A stretch of 12,744 nucleotides of DNA from a bacterium (GCA_030611285.1 JAUWQC010000016.1:1-12744); one strand, 5' to 3'; shown: positions 1 to 8,465, numbered from the stretch's first letter. The notes: generated from the sequence alone by a model not told the origin. A program made the numbers and translations.

Positions 1-86
1 ATAAAAAAATCCCTGAAAGCCTTCCTGTTGCGGGCAATTATTATTTTATCTTCCGGGGAACCACCCTTTTTTTTTGACCTGTTCAT
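1..86 (-). CDS. smpB: SsrA-binding protein SmpB, N-terminal fragment (runs off window)
   Basis: SmpB binds tmRNA and brings it to stalled ribosomes for trans-translation. Only 28 codons are in the window. They begin at an ATG (84-86) that overlaps the ctpA stop as ATGA. The readable peptide has a basic start (MNRSKKKGG) and then KIIIARNRKAFRDFF, which matches the conserved SmpB opening 'ii..NrkA..dyfi'. No better in-frame start is visible, and the ribosome binding site is weak, so translation is probably coupled to ctpA. Codons 4-7 contain a run of nine A residues on the coding strand. The identification rests on this short N-terminal motif and on the reading frame staying open to the window edge. 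Confidence 0.85.
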   Translation of the reverse strand, partial: MNRSKKKGGSPEDKIIIARNRKAFRDFF

Positions 87-1336
87 TCAATTTCACTTAT
101 TAAAATATTGATTTCCTCTATAGCTTTATTTAACTGTATATCTTCTGCAGCATCCGGTTCTAACTTAACCAATATATCAGGATTTATTCCCACTCCATCT
201 ACAGACAAACCCAGAGGTAAGAAATATCTTGCAGTGGTAAACTTAAGTCCTGAACCATCTGAAAGCTCATAAATCACCTGAACAGCTCCCTTGCCAAAAC
301 TTCTCTCTCCAACTAAAATAGCTCTATCATTATCTCTTAATGCCCCGGCAACCAGCTCAGAAGCGCTTGCCGAAAATCCATTAATCAATACAACTAAAGG
401 AATTTCAGTATATTTTCCTTTCCGGGCAAGATACTTATCAATTCTTTCCTTATTTTCCGCTCTTCCTTTTATAATAACAATTATGCCTTCATCTAAAAAT
501 AAATCACATACCTCAACTGCATCATCCAGTACACCGCCTGGATTGTTTCTCAGATCTAATATTAAACCCCTGGCGCCGTCATCAATTAACTTTTGAATTT
601 CCTTATCGAGTTTTTGCGCACCTCTATCCTGAAAATCAAAATACTGTATATAGCCTACATCTTCTTCAAAAATATCTGATATTAGATTAGGAACATCAAA
701 CCTTGCTCTGGTAACAGTTTCTTCGATAATATCGTCATCTTCAGGTCTGTAAATTTTAAGATTTACCTCAGTTCCTTCTTCACCTCTTATCATAGTCACT
801 ACCTTTTCCAGAGCCATATCTTTTATTTTTATGCCGTCAACTTCAGTTATAATATCCCCTTCTACGATACCCTCTTTACAAGCAGGGGTATCAGATAGAG
901 TCTTCACCACCACAACCCGGCCATCATTATCAAGTGTTACAATAACTCCTATGCCGCTCATAGTTCCGCTATAGGACTCCATAATCTTTTCATATTCTTC
1001 GGCAGTGAAATATTCTGTATGTTTGTCATCAAGAACCGAGAGTATACCTTCTATAGCTGCTTTAAGTAATTCATCCTTGCTTCTTTCAACCAGTGAGTTT
1101 CCGGAAATTAAATCTATAGCTTCCTCAATGGGTTTTACGCTAAAATTTCTCTTGATACTTTCAGATATATCCTCTAAAAACCCACCATCATCATTATCTT
1201 CAGAAGTGCTGTTTTGATTAACATTAAATACATATTTCTTAAAAGTATCAAAACTGATTCCTACCCATAATCCTGTAGAAAATGTAAATATAACAACTAT
1301 TACTGCGATTACTACTTTTAAAACATTTTTTTTCAT
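83..1336 (-). CDS. ctpA: Carboxyl-terminal processing protease, S41 family (CtpA/CtpB-like)
   Basis: This is a membrane-anchored serine protease that cleaves substrates from their C-termini outside the membrane. The 417-residue length is typical. Residues about 7-27 form an uncleaved anchor or signal segment. A PDZ domain spans about 125-200 (SGIGV, then SDTPACKEGIVEGDII). The S41 catalytic core follows, with LRNNPGG (262-268), nucleophile Ser324 in FSASASE, and Lys349 and Gln353 in FGKGAVQ. The Ser-Lys spacing of 25 and Lys-Gln spacing of 4 match E. coli Prc (S452/K477/Q481). The ATG is preceded by a GGTGAT ribosome binding site about 6 bases away. The gene lies 37 bases after the M23 peptidase gene and overlaps smpB by four bases. 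Its substrate is unknown; the neighbouring envelope hydrolase is one plausible partner, by inference only. Confidence 0.95.
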   Translation of the reverse strand: MKKNVLKVVIAVIVVIFTFSTGLWVGISFDTFKKYVFNVNQNSTSEDNDDGGFLEDISESIKRNFSVKPIEEAIDLISGNSLVERSKDELLKAAIEGILSVLDDKHTEYFTAEEYEKIMESYSGTMSGIGVIVTLDNDGRVVVVKTLSDTPACKEGIVEGDIITEVDGIKIKDMALEKVVTMIRGEEGTEVNLKIYRPEDDDIIEETVTRARFDVPNLISDIFEEDVGYIQYFDFQDRGAQKLDKEIQKLIDDGARGLILDLRNNPGGVLDDAVEVCDLFLDEGIIVIIKGRAENKERIDKYLARKGKYTEIPLVVLINGFSASASELVAGALRDNDRAILVGERSFGKGAVQVIYELSDGSGLKFTTARYFLPLGLSVDGVGINPDILVKLEPDAAEDIQLNKAIEEINILISEIE

Positions 1337-1373
1337 TTAATTATCACCATGTTAATTTAAATATTCAAAACAA

Positions 1374-2555
1374 TTACTGCAAATGATCCAGTGGGTTCTG
1401 TGCAACTCCGTTTATCCTGACTTCAAAGTGCAGATGCGGTCCGGTGGACCATCCGGTTGAACCAACCAGCCCGATAACCTGCCCTCTTTGCACAAACTGG
1501 CCCACAGACACATTTATACTGGAAAGATGTGCGTACCAGGTAGCAAAACCTCCTCCATGATAAAGCATAACCGAATAACCGTACCCACCAAAATAACCGG
1601 CCTGGACCACCTGTCCCCCATCTGCAGCTTTTACCAGAGTTCCATATGGGGCTGCCAGATCTATCCCTGTATGAAATCTTCTTACTCCGAATATTGGATG
1701 GATTCTATAGCCAAAACGGGATGTTATTCTCCCGGCTACAGGCCATGCAAATTTTCCCGAAGGCGCAGTACCATACTTATAGCTTTCAAGAATTCTTTTA
1801 ACTTCTGCCTCTTGAATCTCAAGCTTCTTCTCCATCTGTATAAGAGCATTCTTATTAGCAGTGGTCCGGGAAAGCAAATTTTTCTTTTCACTACATATAT
1901 CATCAATTTCACGAGCCTTCAGCTCTGCCTGTATAACCAGCTGCTTTACCTTATCTTCATTCTCTTTCTGTTTCTCTCTTAAATCAATTATGGATTCTTT
2001 TATTCCTATGGTTGCAGTCTTCTTTTCCTTAACCTCCAGGATATTCTGTGTATCCTGCTGGGCAAAAAGATTCATGAGCTTCAACCTGGATATGAAATCC
2101 AGGAAATCCTCTGCTTTCAGTAAAACTTCCAGTATATTGCTGTTTCCATTCTTATAAATGACGGCAACTCTATCATTTAAAATTTTTATTTTTTCTTTAA
2201 GCTCTTCGTCTATTCTTTTTAGCTCTTCCTCTTTTAAAACCAACCCTATAGTTGCCTTATCAACTTCGCTCTTAGCCTTAGACAGTCTGCTGTAAAGCTG
2301 GTCTAATTCAGATAATGCACCCAGCAGCTGCCCCTCTACTTCCTTTACCTGGTTCATATATTGCGTCTCTTGCTTTGTTACTTCTTTAATTTCTTCCTGA
2401 GTCTCTTCTCTTTCCTGCTGTATTTGTTCTAATTCATCCTCAAGAGACTGACTGTAAATAAATTTTGGTGACGCAGTAGAAATAAGATTAAAGCTGGAGA
2501 GTGCTATAATAATTGTTACAAATATGGCTGCGATGTTTTTACTTTTAATTATCAT
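1374..2555 (-). CDS. Secreted coiled-coil murein hydrolase, M23 (LytM) domain, EnvC/PcsB-like architecture
   Basis: A 393-residue protein likely to cut peptidoglycan cross-bridges or to activate other wall hydrolases. Residues 1 to about 35 form a signal peptide. Residues 38-125 and about 170-258 are rich in Glu, Lys, Gln and Leu in heptad style and form two long coiled-coil helices. A C-terminal M23 domain occupies about 270-393. Predicted zinc ligands are His295, Asp299 (HTGID) and His376, with catalytic His343 (YAHLSS) and His374 (GPHLHF). All are present, unlike degenerate EnvC proteins. The coiled-coil plus hydrolase layout directly after ftsEX fits the FtsEX-controlled hydrolase role of EnvC, PcsB and CwlO. 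The ATG at 2555 has no clear ribosome binding site, but an in-frame stop just upstream rules out a longer form. Family assignment is firm; dependence on FtsEX is inferred. Confidence 0.92.
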   Translation of the reverse strand: MIIKSKNIAAIFVTIIIALSSFNLISTASPKFIYSQSLEDELEQIQQEREETQEEIKEVTKQETQYMNQVKEVEGQLLGALSELDQLYSRLSKAKSEVDKATIGLVLKEEELKRIDEELKEKIKILNDRVAVIYKNGNSNILEVLLKAEDFLDFISRLKLMNLFAQQDTQNILEVKEKKTATIGIKESIIDLREKQKENEDKVKQLVIQAELKAREIDDICSEKKNLLSRTTANKNALIQMEKKLEIQEAEVKRILESYKYGTAPSGKFAWPVAGRITSRFGYRIHPIFGVRRFHTGIDLAAPYGTLVKAADGGQVVQAGYFGGYGYSVMLYHGGGFATWYAHLSSINVSVGQFVQRGQVIGLVGSTGWSTGPHLHFEVRINGVAQNPLDHLQ

Positions 2556-2580
2556 ATCATTTCATTTTTTTATCATGACT

Positions 2581-2608
2581 ATTTTAATACTAATTAAAAA
2601 AAATTCAA
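2581..2608 (-). promoter_or_regulatory. Candidate sigma-70-type promoter upstream of the M23 peptidase gene
   Basis: On the minus strand, TTGAAT (2603-2608) and TAAAAT (2581-2586) are separated by 16 bases. They match the -35 and -10 consensus at 4 of 6 and 5 of 6 positions. The site lies in the 72-base ftsX-M23 gap and would give a leader of about 20 bases. The gap is extremely AT-rich, so a chance match is possible. Confidence 0.3.
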
Positions 2609-2627
2609 AATTTACAATTATAGGCTC

Positions 2628-3536
2628 TTAAACTTTTACATACCTTCTCAAGGCAATAGCACTACTTAAAAGTCCTATAAGGCCTCCCAATACTACCACT
2701 CCTATATATGTATATGATAGAAAATTACCGCTTCCAACTACAGCTAACTCTTTAATCCGCATAGTATCTACAATTAATCTCTCACCTCTGATAAGTAAGA
2801 AATTACATATAAAATACAATAAGATAATAGAAACGACACTTCCTGCAAAACCCTCAAAAAACCCTTCAAACAAGAAGGGAATTCTTACAAACCAGTTAGT
2901 GGCACCAACCAATTTCATAACTTCAACTTCCTTCCTGCGGTCATAGATAGAGAGCCTTATAGTATTAAATATCAATACAACAGCCGCCAGAAGCAGCGCT
3001 ATAACCATCAAAAATGCTATGGTTCCGATAATTGCAGTTATTGAAAACAATGTATTAACATATTTTCTTCCGTATATCACCTCATCAACACCTTCTATAC
3101 AATTGCCATCCTTGTCATAAAAACGGAGCGCTACCTGATCAATTTTTTCAGGGTTTTTTAAAGTTATCTCAAAAGATGCTGGTAGTGGATTCCCCTCAAT
3201 TTCCTTTAGGATATCACTCCCCTCATTTTGTTTCTTAAATCTTTCCAGAGCTTGTTCTTTTGATATATATCTAACCGCGTCAGTTTCCTTCCAGCTTATT
3301 ACCTCCTGTTCAATATATTTCTTTAATTCTTCTGAAATATTATCTTCAAGATATACTGCCAGCTCCACATCACTTTTTATTGAGTTTATTATACCCTGTA
3401 TATCATAGACAATTACGGCAAAGAACCCTACGATAAACAAAGTAATAGCAACAGTGGTAATAGCAGTAAATGCCATAAAAAAGTTCCGTTTTAGACTGGT
3501 AAAAGTCTCACTAAAAAAATACCTGGGTCTTATCAT
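2628..3536 (-). CDS. ftsX: Cell-division ABC transporter permease-like protein FtsX
   Basis: FtsX is the membrane partner of FtsE. It does not carry a known substrate; it passes ATPase-driven conformational change to murein hydrolases outside the cell. The 302-residue protein has the FtsX plan. A short cytoplasmic N-terminus is followed by TM1 (about 21-44) and a large extracellular domain (about 45-160, with DVELAVYLEDN and then PLPASFEI). TM2 (about 161-193), TM3 (about 220-249) and TM4 (about 276-296) complete it. The cytoplasmic loop after TM2 holds RRKEVEVMKLVGAT, the typical coupling region. The ATG start overlaps the ftsE stop by one base (TGATG), indicating translational coupling and equal expression. 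A coiled-coil hydrolase gene follows, as in many genomes. Confidence 0.95.
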   Translation of the reverse strand: MIRPRYFFSETFTSLKRNFFMAFTAITTVAITLFIVGFFAVIVYDIQGIINSIKSDVELAVYLEDNISEELKKYIEQEVISWKETDAVRYISKEQALERFKKQNEGSDILKEIEGNPLPASFEITLKNPEKIDQVALRFYDKDGNCIEGVDEVIYGRKYVNTLFSITAIIGTIAFLMVIALLLAAVVLIFNTIRLSIYDRRKEVEVMKLVGATNWFVRIPFLFEGFFEGFAGSVVSIILLYFICNFLLIRGERLIVDTMRIKELAVVGSGNFLSYTYIGVVVLGGLIGLLSSAIALRRYVKV

Positions 3537-4222
3537 CAGTCCCCATACACCCCTCTCTTCTGGTCTCTTACTATTTCTCCTTCCTCCAGTTCAACAACTC
3601 TTCTCCTCATTGAATTTACAATGTTCCGGTCATGTGTAGCCATCAATACTGTAGTCCCGATAAGATTTATTCTGGACAGTATTTTCATAATTCCTTCTGA
3701 TGTTCCTGGGTCCAGATTCCCGGTAGGTTCATCTGCAAGAAGTATGGGCGGCCTGTTCACAAATGCCCTGGCAATAGAAACTCTCTGTTGTTCACCAGCT
3801 GATAATTGATAGGGATACGAATTTGATTTACTATACAAACCTACAAGTTTTAAAGCCTGGGGCACCTGAATTTTAATTTCATAATCCGGTTTTCCGATAA
3901 CTTCAAGAGCAAATGCCACATTCTCAAACACAGTTTTATTTGGCAGAAGCTTATAATCCTGAAATACACATCCAATATTCCTTCTAAGTTGAGGAATTCT
4001 GCTCGATTTAAGATTACAGATATTCCTCCCGGCTATATATATATTGCCATTACTTTCATCAATTTCTTTTATAAGCAACTTTATAAAGGTAGATTTGCCC
4101 GAACCGCTTGGACCTACCAAAAAAAGAAATTCACCTTTCCTGATAACCAGATTGATATTTTTCAATGCAACAGTATTATCCTCATATATTTTACTGATAT
4201 TTTTTAATTCAATCATATTCAT
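3536..4222 (-). CDS. ftsE: Cell-division ATP-binding protein FtsE
   Basis: Cytoplasmic ABC ATPase that pairs with FtsX at the division or growth site. At 228 residues it has the usual FtsE size. Walker A is GPSGSGKS (37-44), the Q-loop glutamine is Gln88 (CVFQDYKLLP), and the signature is LSAGEQQR (140-147). Walker B is ILLADE (160-165), followed by PTGNLDP and the switch His197 (MATHD). The signature has Ala where most ABC proteins have the first Gly of LSGGQ/E. The ATG at 4222 gives MNMIEL; a second in-frame ATG at 4216 could also be used. The ribosome binding site is weak (AAGAAG about 9 bases upstream; a better AGAGGA lies further away). The gene starts 45 bases after prfB ends. Confidence 0.95.
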   Translation of the reverse strand: MNMIELKNISKIYEDNTVALKNINLVIRKGEFLFLVGPSGSGKSTFIKLLIKEIDESNGNIYIAGRNICNLKSSRIPQLRRNIGCVFQDYKLLPNKTVFENVAFALEVIGKPDYEIKIQVPQALKLVGLYSKSNSYPYQLSAGEQQRVSIARAFVNRPPILLADEPTGNLDPGTSEGIMKILSRINLIGTTVLMATHDRNIVNSMRRRVVELEEGEIVRDQKRGVYGD

Positions 4223-4267
4223 TTCAAACTGCTTCTTATATCCTCTATAATTTTAACAATGAAGAGT

Positions 4268-5372
4268 TTATCCTCTGGATAATTTTTTTTCAAGAAAACC
4301 TCTTATTAGCGAATCTATATTGCCGTCCAGCACAGATTGTACATCTCCAATCTCAACTCCTGTTCTATGATCTTTAATTAATTGATATGGCTGAAGAATA
4401 TAACTTCTTATTTGATTTCCCCATTCTATTTCTTTCTTTTCCCCTCTTACTCTACTAATTTCTTCTATATTTTTTTTCTGTTTCAGTTCAAAAAGTCTTG
4501 ATTTTAAAATTTGTATAGCAGTTTGCCTGTTAAGTATTTGAGATCTTTCATTCTGACAATTTACAACAATATTTGTAGGAAGGTGCGTAATTCTTACCGC
4601 CGAATCTGTGACATTTACATGCTGGCCTCCGGCACCGCTGGACTTAAAAGTCTCAATTTTTAAATCCTCCTTGCTTATTTTTATATCGATATCTTTATCG
4701 AGAAGCGGGATTACGTCCACGGAGGCAAAAGAAGTATGCCTGCGCTTAGAAGAATCAAAAGGTGAAATTCTCACCAGTCTGTGTATCCCCTTTTCCGACT
4801 TCAATAGCCCATATGCATTTTTACCGGTGACAGTAAAAGCAACATTTTTTATTCCTGCTTCCTCACCTGTCTGACAATCATTAACACTATAAGAAAACTT
4901 TCGCCTGTCCGTCCAGCGTGTATACATCCTGAGCAGCATCTCAGCCCAATCCTGGGATTCTGTTCCTCCTGCCCCGGGGTGAATAGTTACTACTGCCGGG
5001 TAAGAATCATATTTATCATTTAAAATAGTTTTCTCTTCCAGATTGCTTAGTAAACTCCCGATACCATCCAGATTTTCTACCAGTTCCTTCTCCAGACTCC
5101 TGTCCTCTTCATTTTCAAGTATCTCAAGCGCCAGCTTAGCATTTTCCATTTTCTCTTCTAAATTTTTAATATTGCAAACTACTTCTTTAAGTTGAGCCAT
5201 CTCCTGGGTAATATTTTGTGCTTTGCTGCGGTCTTCCCAGAATTCTTTGGAAAGAGTTTCACTTTGTAGTTTTTTAAGCCTGGCAATTTTATTATCTATT
5301 TCAAAGGCAATCCCGCAAAAAAACCAGCTTTTGTAATAATTTATCTAATCTTAACTTATAATCTCCTGTCAT
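4268..5372 (-). CDS. prfB: Peptide chain release factor 2 (RF2), expressed by programmed +1 frameshift
   Basis: RF2 recognises UGA and UAA stops and triggers peptide release. The gene is read in two parts. The first is 23 codons from the ATG at 5370-5372 to CTT at 5304-5306, then an in-frame TGA (5301-5303). Skipping the T at 5303 gives the second part, 5302 to 4268. The product is 367 residues, the normal RF2 size. It shows the SPF anticodon-like motif (203-205) and the GGQ catalytic motif (248-250) at almost the same positions as in E. coli RF2. The start has a strong GGAGG site 5 bases upstream. A simple open frame would begin only at an internal ATG (5200), losing conserved N-terminal helix residues such as FWEDRSKAQ. 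The gene follows secA after 31 bases, a common bacterial order. Confidence 0.95.
5300..5314 (-). promoter_or_regulatory. RF2 autoregulatory +1 frameshift site
   Basis: On the coding strand the site reads GGGA (5311-5314), four spacer bases, then the slippery CTT (5304-5306) and TGA (5301-5303), followed by A. In the well-studied prfB signal, an internal Shine-Dalgarno-like stretch about three bases before CUU promotes slippage to UUU when RF2 is scarce. Low RF2 slows termination at the UGA, so more RF2 is made. Here the internal Shine-Dalgarno is short and the base after UGA is A rather than the usual C. Confidence 0.88.
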
Positions 5373-5403
5373 AAAATCCTCCAGATAATTTATTTATATT
5401 ATA

Positions 5404-7953
5404 TTACCTGCCGCAGCACTTTTTATATTTCTTCCCGCTGCCGCAGGGGCAAGGAGCATTTCTTCCAATTTTTTTTGCAGTTATAGTCCTGGTCTGCAAG
5501 GCTCCTGCTCCGGTTTTTAATGGACCGCTTGTAACTATATTTGTCACTTTATTCTCTCTTACAGTTTTTTGTTTCTCCTGTTCCTCCCTGGTAACTATCC
5601 TGACATTATATAATAGTCTTACTGTATCAAACTTTATTTCCTCTATCAGCTCTTTAAAAAAATTAAATGCTTCACGTTTATACTCAACCAGAGGATCCCT
5701 TTGGCCAATAGCCCGTAGCCCTATACCCTCCTTCAGGTAATCCATTTCTAAAAGATGCCCCCTCCACATATTATCAATAACATTTAACATCACTATTTTT
5801 TCCAGTCTTCTTATAGCTGGAGAGGAATAGTTATTTTCTCTTTCCTCGTAAATCCGGTAAGCTCTTTCCGCCAATTTTTCCTTTAAAATACTGGTATCCC
5901 ACTTACTCTCGCTAAATTTTTCCCTGTCTGTAATATCGGTTACAATATCGGTGGAAAATAAAGGAGTCATATAATTAGATAGTGTCTCCAAATCCCAATT
6001 TTCCGGATAATCACCAGGATTTATATGGATATCAACACTTCTGTTTACTGCGTCTTTAATCATATCACTAGCAACTGGTCTTAAATTCTCTTCCTCTAAA
6101 ATTTTTTTTCTTCTAGCGTAAATCACTTCTCTCTGCTTGTTCATAACATCATCGTATTCAAGAACATGCTTCCTTATTTCAAAATTTCTCCCTTCCACCT
6201 GCCTCTGGGCATTTTCAATGGCCCTGCTTATTATAGGATGCTGTATTGGTAAATCATCTGGAAAATTAAAGGTCTCCATTACCCTATAAATTTTTTCCGA
6301 TCCAAAAAGCCTCAGCAAATCATCTTCTGTGCTTAAATAAAACTGGCTTGAACCAATATCTCCCTGGCGGCCGCTTCTTCCTCTGAGCTGATTATCAATT
6401 CTTCTGCTCTCATGCCTTTCTGTTCCAAATACATGAAGTCCTCCAAGCTCTACCACTCCTTCGCCAAGGACTATGTCTGTACCTCTTCCCGCCATATTTG
6501 TAGCAATAGTAACTGAATTTTTTTGCCCGGCTTTGGCAATGATTTCTGCTTCTTTTTCATGATATTTTGCGTTTAAAACTTCATGGGGTATACCTCTTCT
6601 TTTCAGCATACTGCTAAGTCTCTCAGACTTTTCAATAGATATAGTCCCCACAAGTACCGGTTGTCCTCTGTTGTATCTGGAAACTATATCCTCTAAAACA
6701 TTATCAAATTTAACCTGTTCAGTTTTATAAATTAAATCAGGAAGGTCCTTTCTTATCATTGGTTCATTAGTAGGTATAACCACGGTTTCAAGCCCGTAAA
6801 TATGTCTGAATTCGGCTGCTTCTGTTAGCGCTGTGCCGGTCATGCCTGCTAATTTCTCATACATTCTAAAATAATTTTGAATAGTAATAGTGGCAAGTGT
6901 CTGATTTTCATCCCTCACTTTTACTCTTTCCTTGGCCTCTATAGCCTGATGCAGCCCCTCGCTGTATCTTCTGCCAGGCATCAGTCTTCCGGTAAATTCA
7001 TCGACAATAATTATCTCACCGTCTTTCAGCATATAATCTACATCTTTTTTAAATAGATGATAGGCTTTAAGAGCTTGGTTTAAAGCATGTATGTATAGAT
7101 AATTAGAAGGACTGTATAAATTTTCTATGCCCAGTATTCTTTCAACTTTTTCGACGCCTTCCTCTTTAATTGCTGCTGTTCTTGCTTTTTCATCTATTTC
7201 AAAGTCTTCATCTATTTCCAGTCGTGTTACTATTTGTGTAAATTTCCTGTAAATTTCAGTAGTTCCATAAGCAACCCCGGAAATAATAAGAGGAGTTCTT
7301 GCTTCATCTATAAGAATGCTGTCAACTTCATCAATAATGGCATACCAGTGACCATCCTGTACCATATTTTCCTTAGCCATTACCATATTATCTCTTAAAT
7401 AATCAAATCCAAATTCATTATTTGTGCCATGTATTACATCAGACCGGTATTGTTCTTTTTTTTCTGTGGTAGACATTTCATGCTGGATAAGACCTACTTT
7501 CAGTCCCAAAAACTTATAGATATTGCCCATCCACTCGCTATCTCTCTTTGCCAGATAATCATTTACTGTTACCAGATGGGTACTCCTGCCGGTAAAGGAA
7601 TTTAAGTATACAGGAAGTGTTGCAACCAGTGTCTTTCCTTCACCTGTCTTCATTTCAGCAATTTTTCCCTCGAAAAGAACAACACCTCCTTGTATTTGAA
7701 CATCAAAATGACGCATATTAAGAGTTCTTTTTGCTACCTCCCTTACCACTGCAAAAGCTTCCGGCATCAAATCCTCCAGTTTCTGGCCGTTCTCATATCT
7801 CTGTTTAAAATCTGCAGTCTTTGCAGTCAGCTGACTGTCAGTAAGCGGGCTTATGTCTTTTTCAAGATTACTTACAGCACTAACTATCTCTTCATATTTT
7901 TTTATTTTTTTACCTTCACCAAATTTAAGGATGTTTCCAATATTTTTAAACAT
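5404..7953 (-). CDS. secA: Preprotein translocase ATPase SecA
   Basis: SecA is the motor that pushes unfolded preproteins through SecYEG. The 849-residue protein has the expected domains. Helicase-like NBD1 has Walker A MKTGEGKT (101-108) and Walker B DEVD (208-211). The [16 protein letters not shown] block is near 175-190. NBD2 contains [13 protein letters not shown] and the arginine-finger region [11 protein letters not shown]. The helical scaffold and wing domains follow, then a C-terminal zinc-binding tail with Cys835, Cys837, Cys846 and Cys847 ([13 protein letters not shown]), which in other SecA proteins contacts SecB or ribosomes. The ATG is preceded by AAAGGTGA at good spacing. The gene begins 25 bases after hpf and precedes prfB. 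There is no room for a SecM-like arrest peptide upstream. Confidence 0.98.
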   Translation of the reverse strand: MFKNIGNILKFGEGKKIKKYEEIVSAVSNLEKDISPLTDSQLTAKTADFKQRYENGQKLEDLMPEAFAVVREVAKRTLNMRHFDVQIQGGVVLFEGKIAEMKTGEGKTLVATLPVYLNSFTGRSTHLVTVNDYLAKRDSEWMGNIYKFLGLKVGLIQHEMSTTEKKEQYRSDVIHGTNNEFGFDYLRDNMVMAKENMVQDGHWYAIIDEVDSILIDEARTPLIISGVAYGTTEIYRKFTQIVTRLEIDEDFEIDEKARTAAIKEEGVEKVERILGIENLYSPSNYLYIHALNQALKAYHLFKKDVDYMLKDGEIIIVDEFTGRLMPGRRYSEGLHQAIEAKERVKVRDENQTLATITIQNYFRMYEKLAGMTGTALTEAAEFRHIYGLETVVIPTNEPMIRKDLPDLIYKTEQVKFDNVLEDIVSRYNRGQPVLVGTISIEKSERLSSMLKRRGIPHEVLNAKYHEKEAEIIAKAGQKNSVTIATNMAGRGTDIVLGEGVVELGGLHVFGTERHESRRIDNQLRGRSGRQGDIGSSQFYLSTEDDLLRLFGSEKIYRVMETFNFPDDLPIQHPIISRAIENAQRQVEGRNFEIRKHVLEYDDVMNKQREVIYARRKKILEEENLRPVASDMIKDAVNRSVDIHINPGDYPENWDLETLSNYMTPLFSTDIVTDITDREKFSESKWDTSILKEKLAERAYRIYEERENNYSSPAIRRLEKIVMLNVIDNMWRGHLLEMDYLKEGIGLRAIGQRDPLVEYKREAFNFFKELIEEIKFDTVRLLYNVRIVTREEQEKQKTVRENKVTNIVTSGPLKTGAGALQTRTITAKKIGRNAPCPCGSGKKYKKCCGR

Positions 7954-7978
7954 TTATAGTCACCTTTGTAATAATAAT

Positions 7979-8395
7979 TCAATCAGTTTTGGTCTTTACT
8001 ATTGCTTTTCTAACCTTATTCTCAATACTTTTAGTTTGCTGTCCATCAGTTTTAGGCTCATCAAGTTCCTTTAGATTACTGCTCTTTCTTCCCTTATTTA
8101 TCAACTTTTCCCGGTATTTTTTGACCTGTCTCTCTAATTTACGGCTAACTTTATCTACAGCTTCAAAAAGATCAGTTCCGGAATCAGTTGCTCTAATAAC
8201 TGCGCCGCCTGTGAAAACAGTAACTTCTATCTGGTTATCCAAATTAATCCTTGGATTTTTTTCAAGGATAAACTTTACTTCCAATTTTATTATTTTGTCT
8301 AAAATTTTAGTTACCTTATTTTTAATTTTTCTCTCTACATGGTTCCGAATTTCTTCATCTAACTGGATATTCCTGCCTTTAATAATAAATTCCAC
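7979..8395 (-). CDS. hpf: Ribosome hibernation promoting factor, short form lacking the C-terminal domain
   Basis: HPF/RaiA proteins bind the 30S decoding region and silence ribosomes in slow growth. The N-terminal S30AE domain is complete (residues 1 to about 100: FIIKGRNIQLDEEIRNHVERK, then TGGAVIRATDSGTDLFEAVD and KLERQVKKYREKL). A basic linker of about 38 residues follows and ends VRKAIVKTKTD. Long HPF proteins, usual beside secA, are about 175-190 residues and continue with a dimerisation domain beginning near 'ivrtKrf.lkPm'. This one stops at that point. The start is GTG (8393-8395) with an excellent TAAGGAGG site 7 bases away, suggesting strong translation. The cold-shock gene lies upstream and secA downstream. 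Confidence 0.92.
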   Translation of the reverse strand: MEFIIKGRNIQLDEEIRNHVERKIKNKVTKILDKIIKLEVKFILEKNPRINLDNQIEVTVFTGGAVIRATDSGTDLFEAVDKVSRKLERQVKKYREKLINKGRKSSNLKELDEPKTDGQQTKSIENKVRKAIVKTKTD

Positions 8396-8402
8396 TCTGT
8401 CT

Positions 8403-8410
8403 CCTCCTTA
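8403..8410 (-). promoter_or_regulatory. Strong ribosome binding site of hpf
   Basis: TAAGGAGG is a full match to the anti-Shine-Dalgarno complement. It lies 7 bases before GTG (8393-8395) and fixes that GTG as the hpf start. It is the strongest such site among the genes here. Confidence 0.85.
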
Positions 8411-8429
8411 TTTTTAATTTATTTGAAAA

Positions 8430-8456
8430 TTTATATCAGAAATATCTTAATGTCAC
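8430..8456 (-). promoter_or_regulatory. Candidate extended -10 promoter upstream of hpf
   Basis: In the 70-base gap between the cold-shock gene and hpf, the minus strand has TGATATAAA (8430-8438), an extended -10 motif (TGnTATAAA). A possible -35, GTGACA (8451-8456), sits 15 bases upstream of TATAAA. Transcription would start about 25-30 bases before the hpf GTG. This could allow hpf, secA and prfB to be expressed apart from the upstream genes. The region is AT-rich and the match is by eye. Confidence 0.3.
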
Positions 8457-8465
8457 TCCAATACA

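Noticed and set aside
1488..1982. 164-codon open frame on the plus strand
   Set aside because: It lies opposite the M23 peptidase gene, whose catalytic motifs are intact; the plus-strand product has no recognisable domain.
2582..2599. Perfect 7-base inverted repeat (TTTTAAT, loop ACTA, ATTAAAA) after ftsX as a terminator
   Set aside because: The stem is all A-T and would be very weak, and the sequence is better read as part of an AT-rich spacer overlapping a possible promoter.
5301..5303. In-frame TGA in prfB as a sign of a pseudogene
   Set aside because: It lies at the classic CTT TGA frameshift site, and the +1 frame gives a normal-length RF2 with SPF and GGQ motifs at the expected positions.
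7954..7978. Frameshift that would restore the missing HPF C-terminal domain
   Set aside because: Only 25 bases separate the hpf stop from the secA ATG, too few for a domain of about 55 residues in any frame.
7989..8417. 142-codon open frame on the plus strand with hydrophobic stretches
   Set aside because: It is the reverse of hpf, whose S30AE domain is clear; the hydrophobicity comes from complementing Lys and Glu codons.
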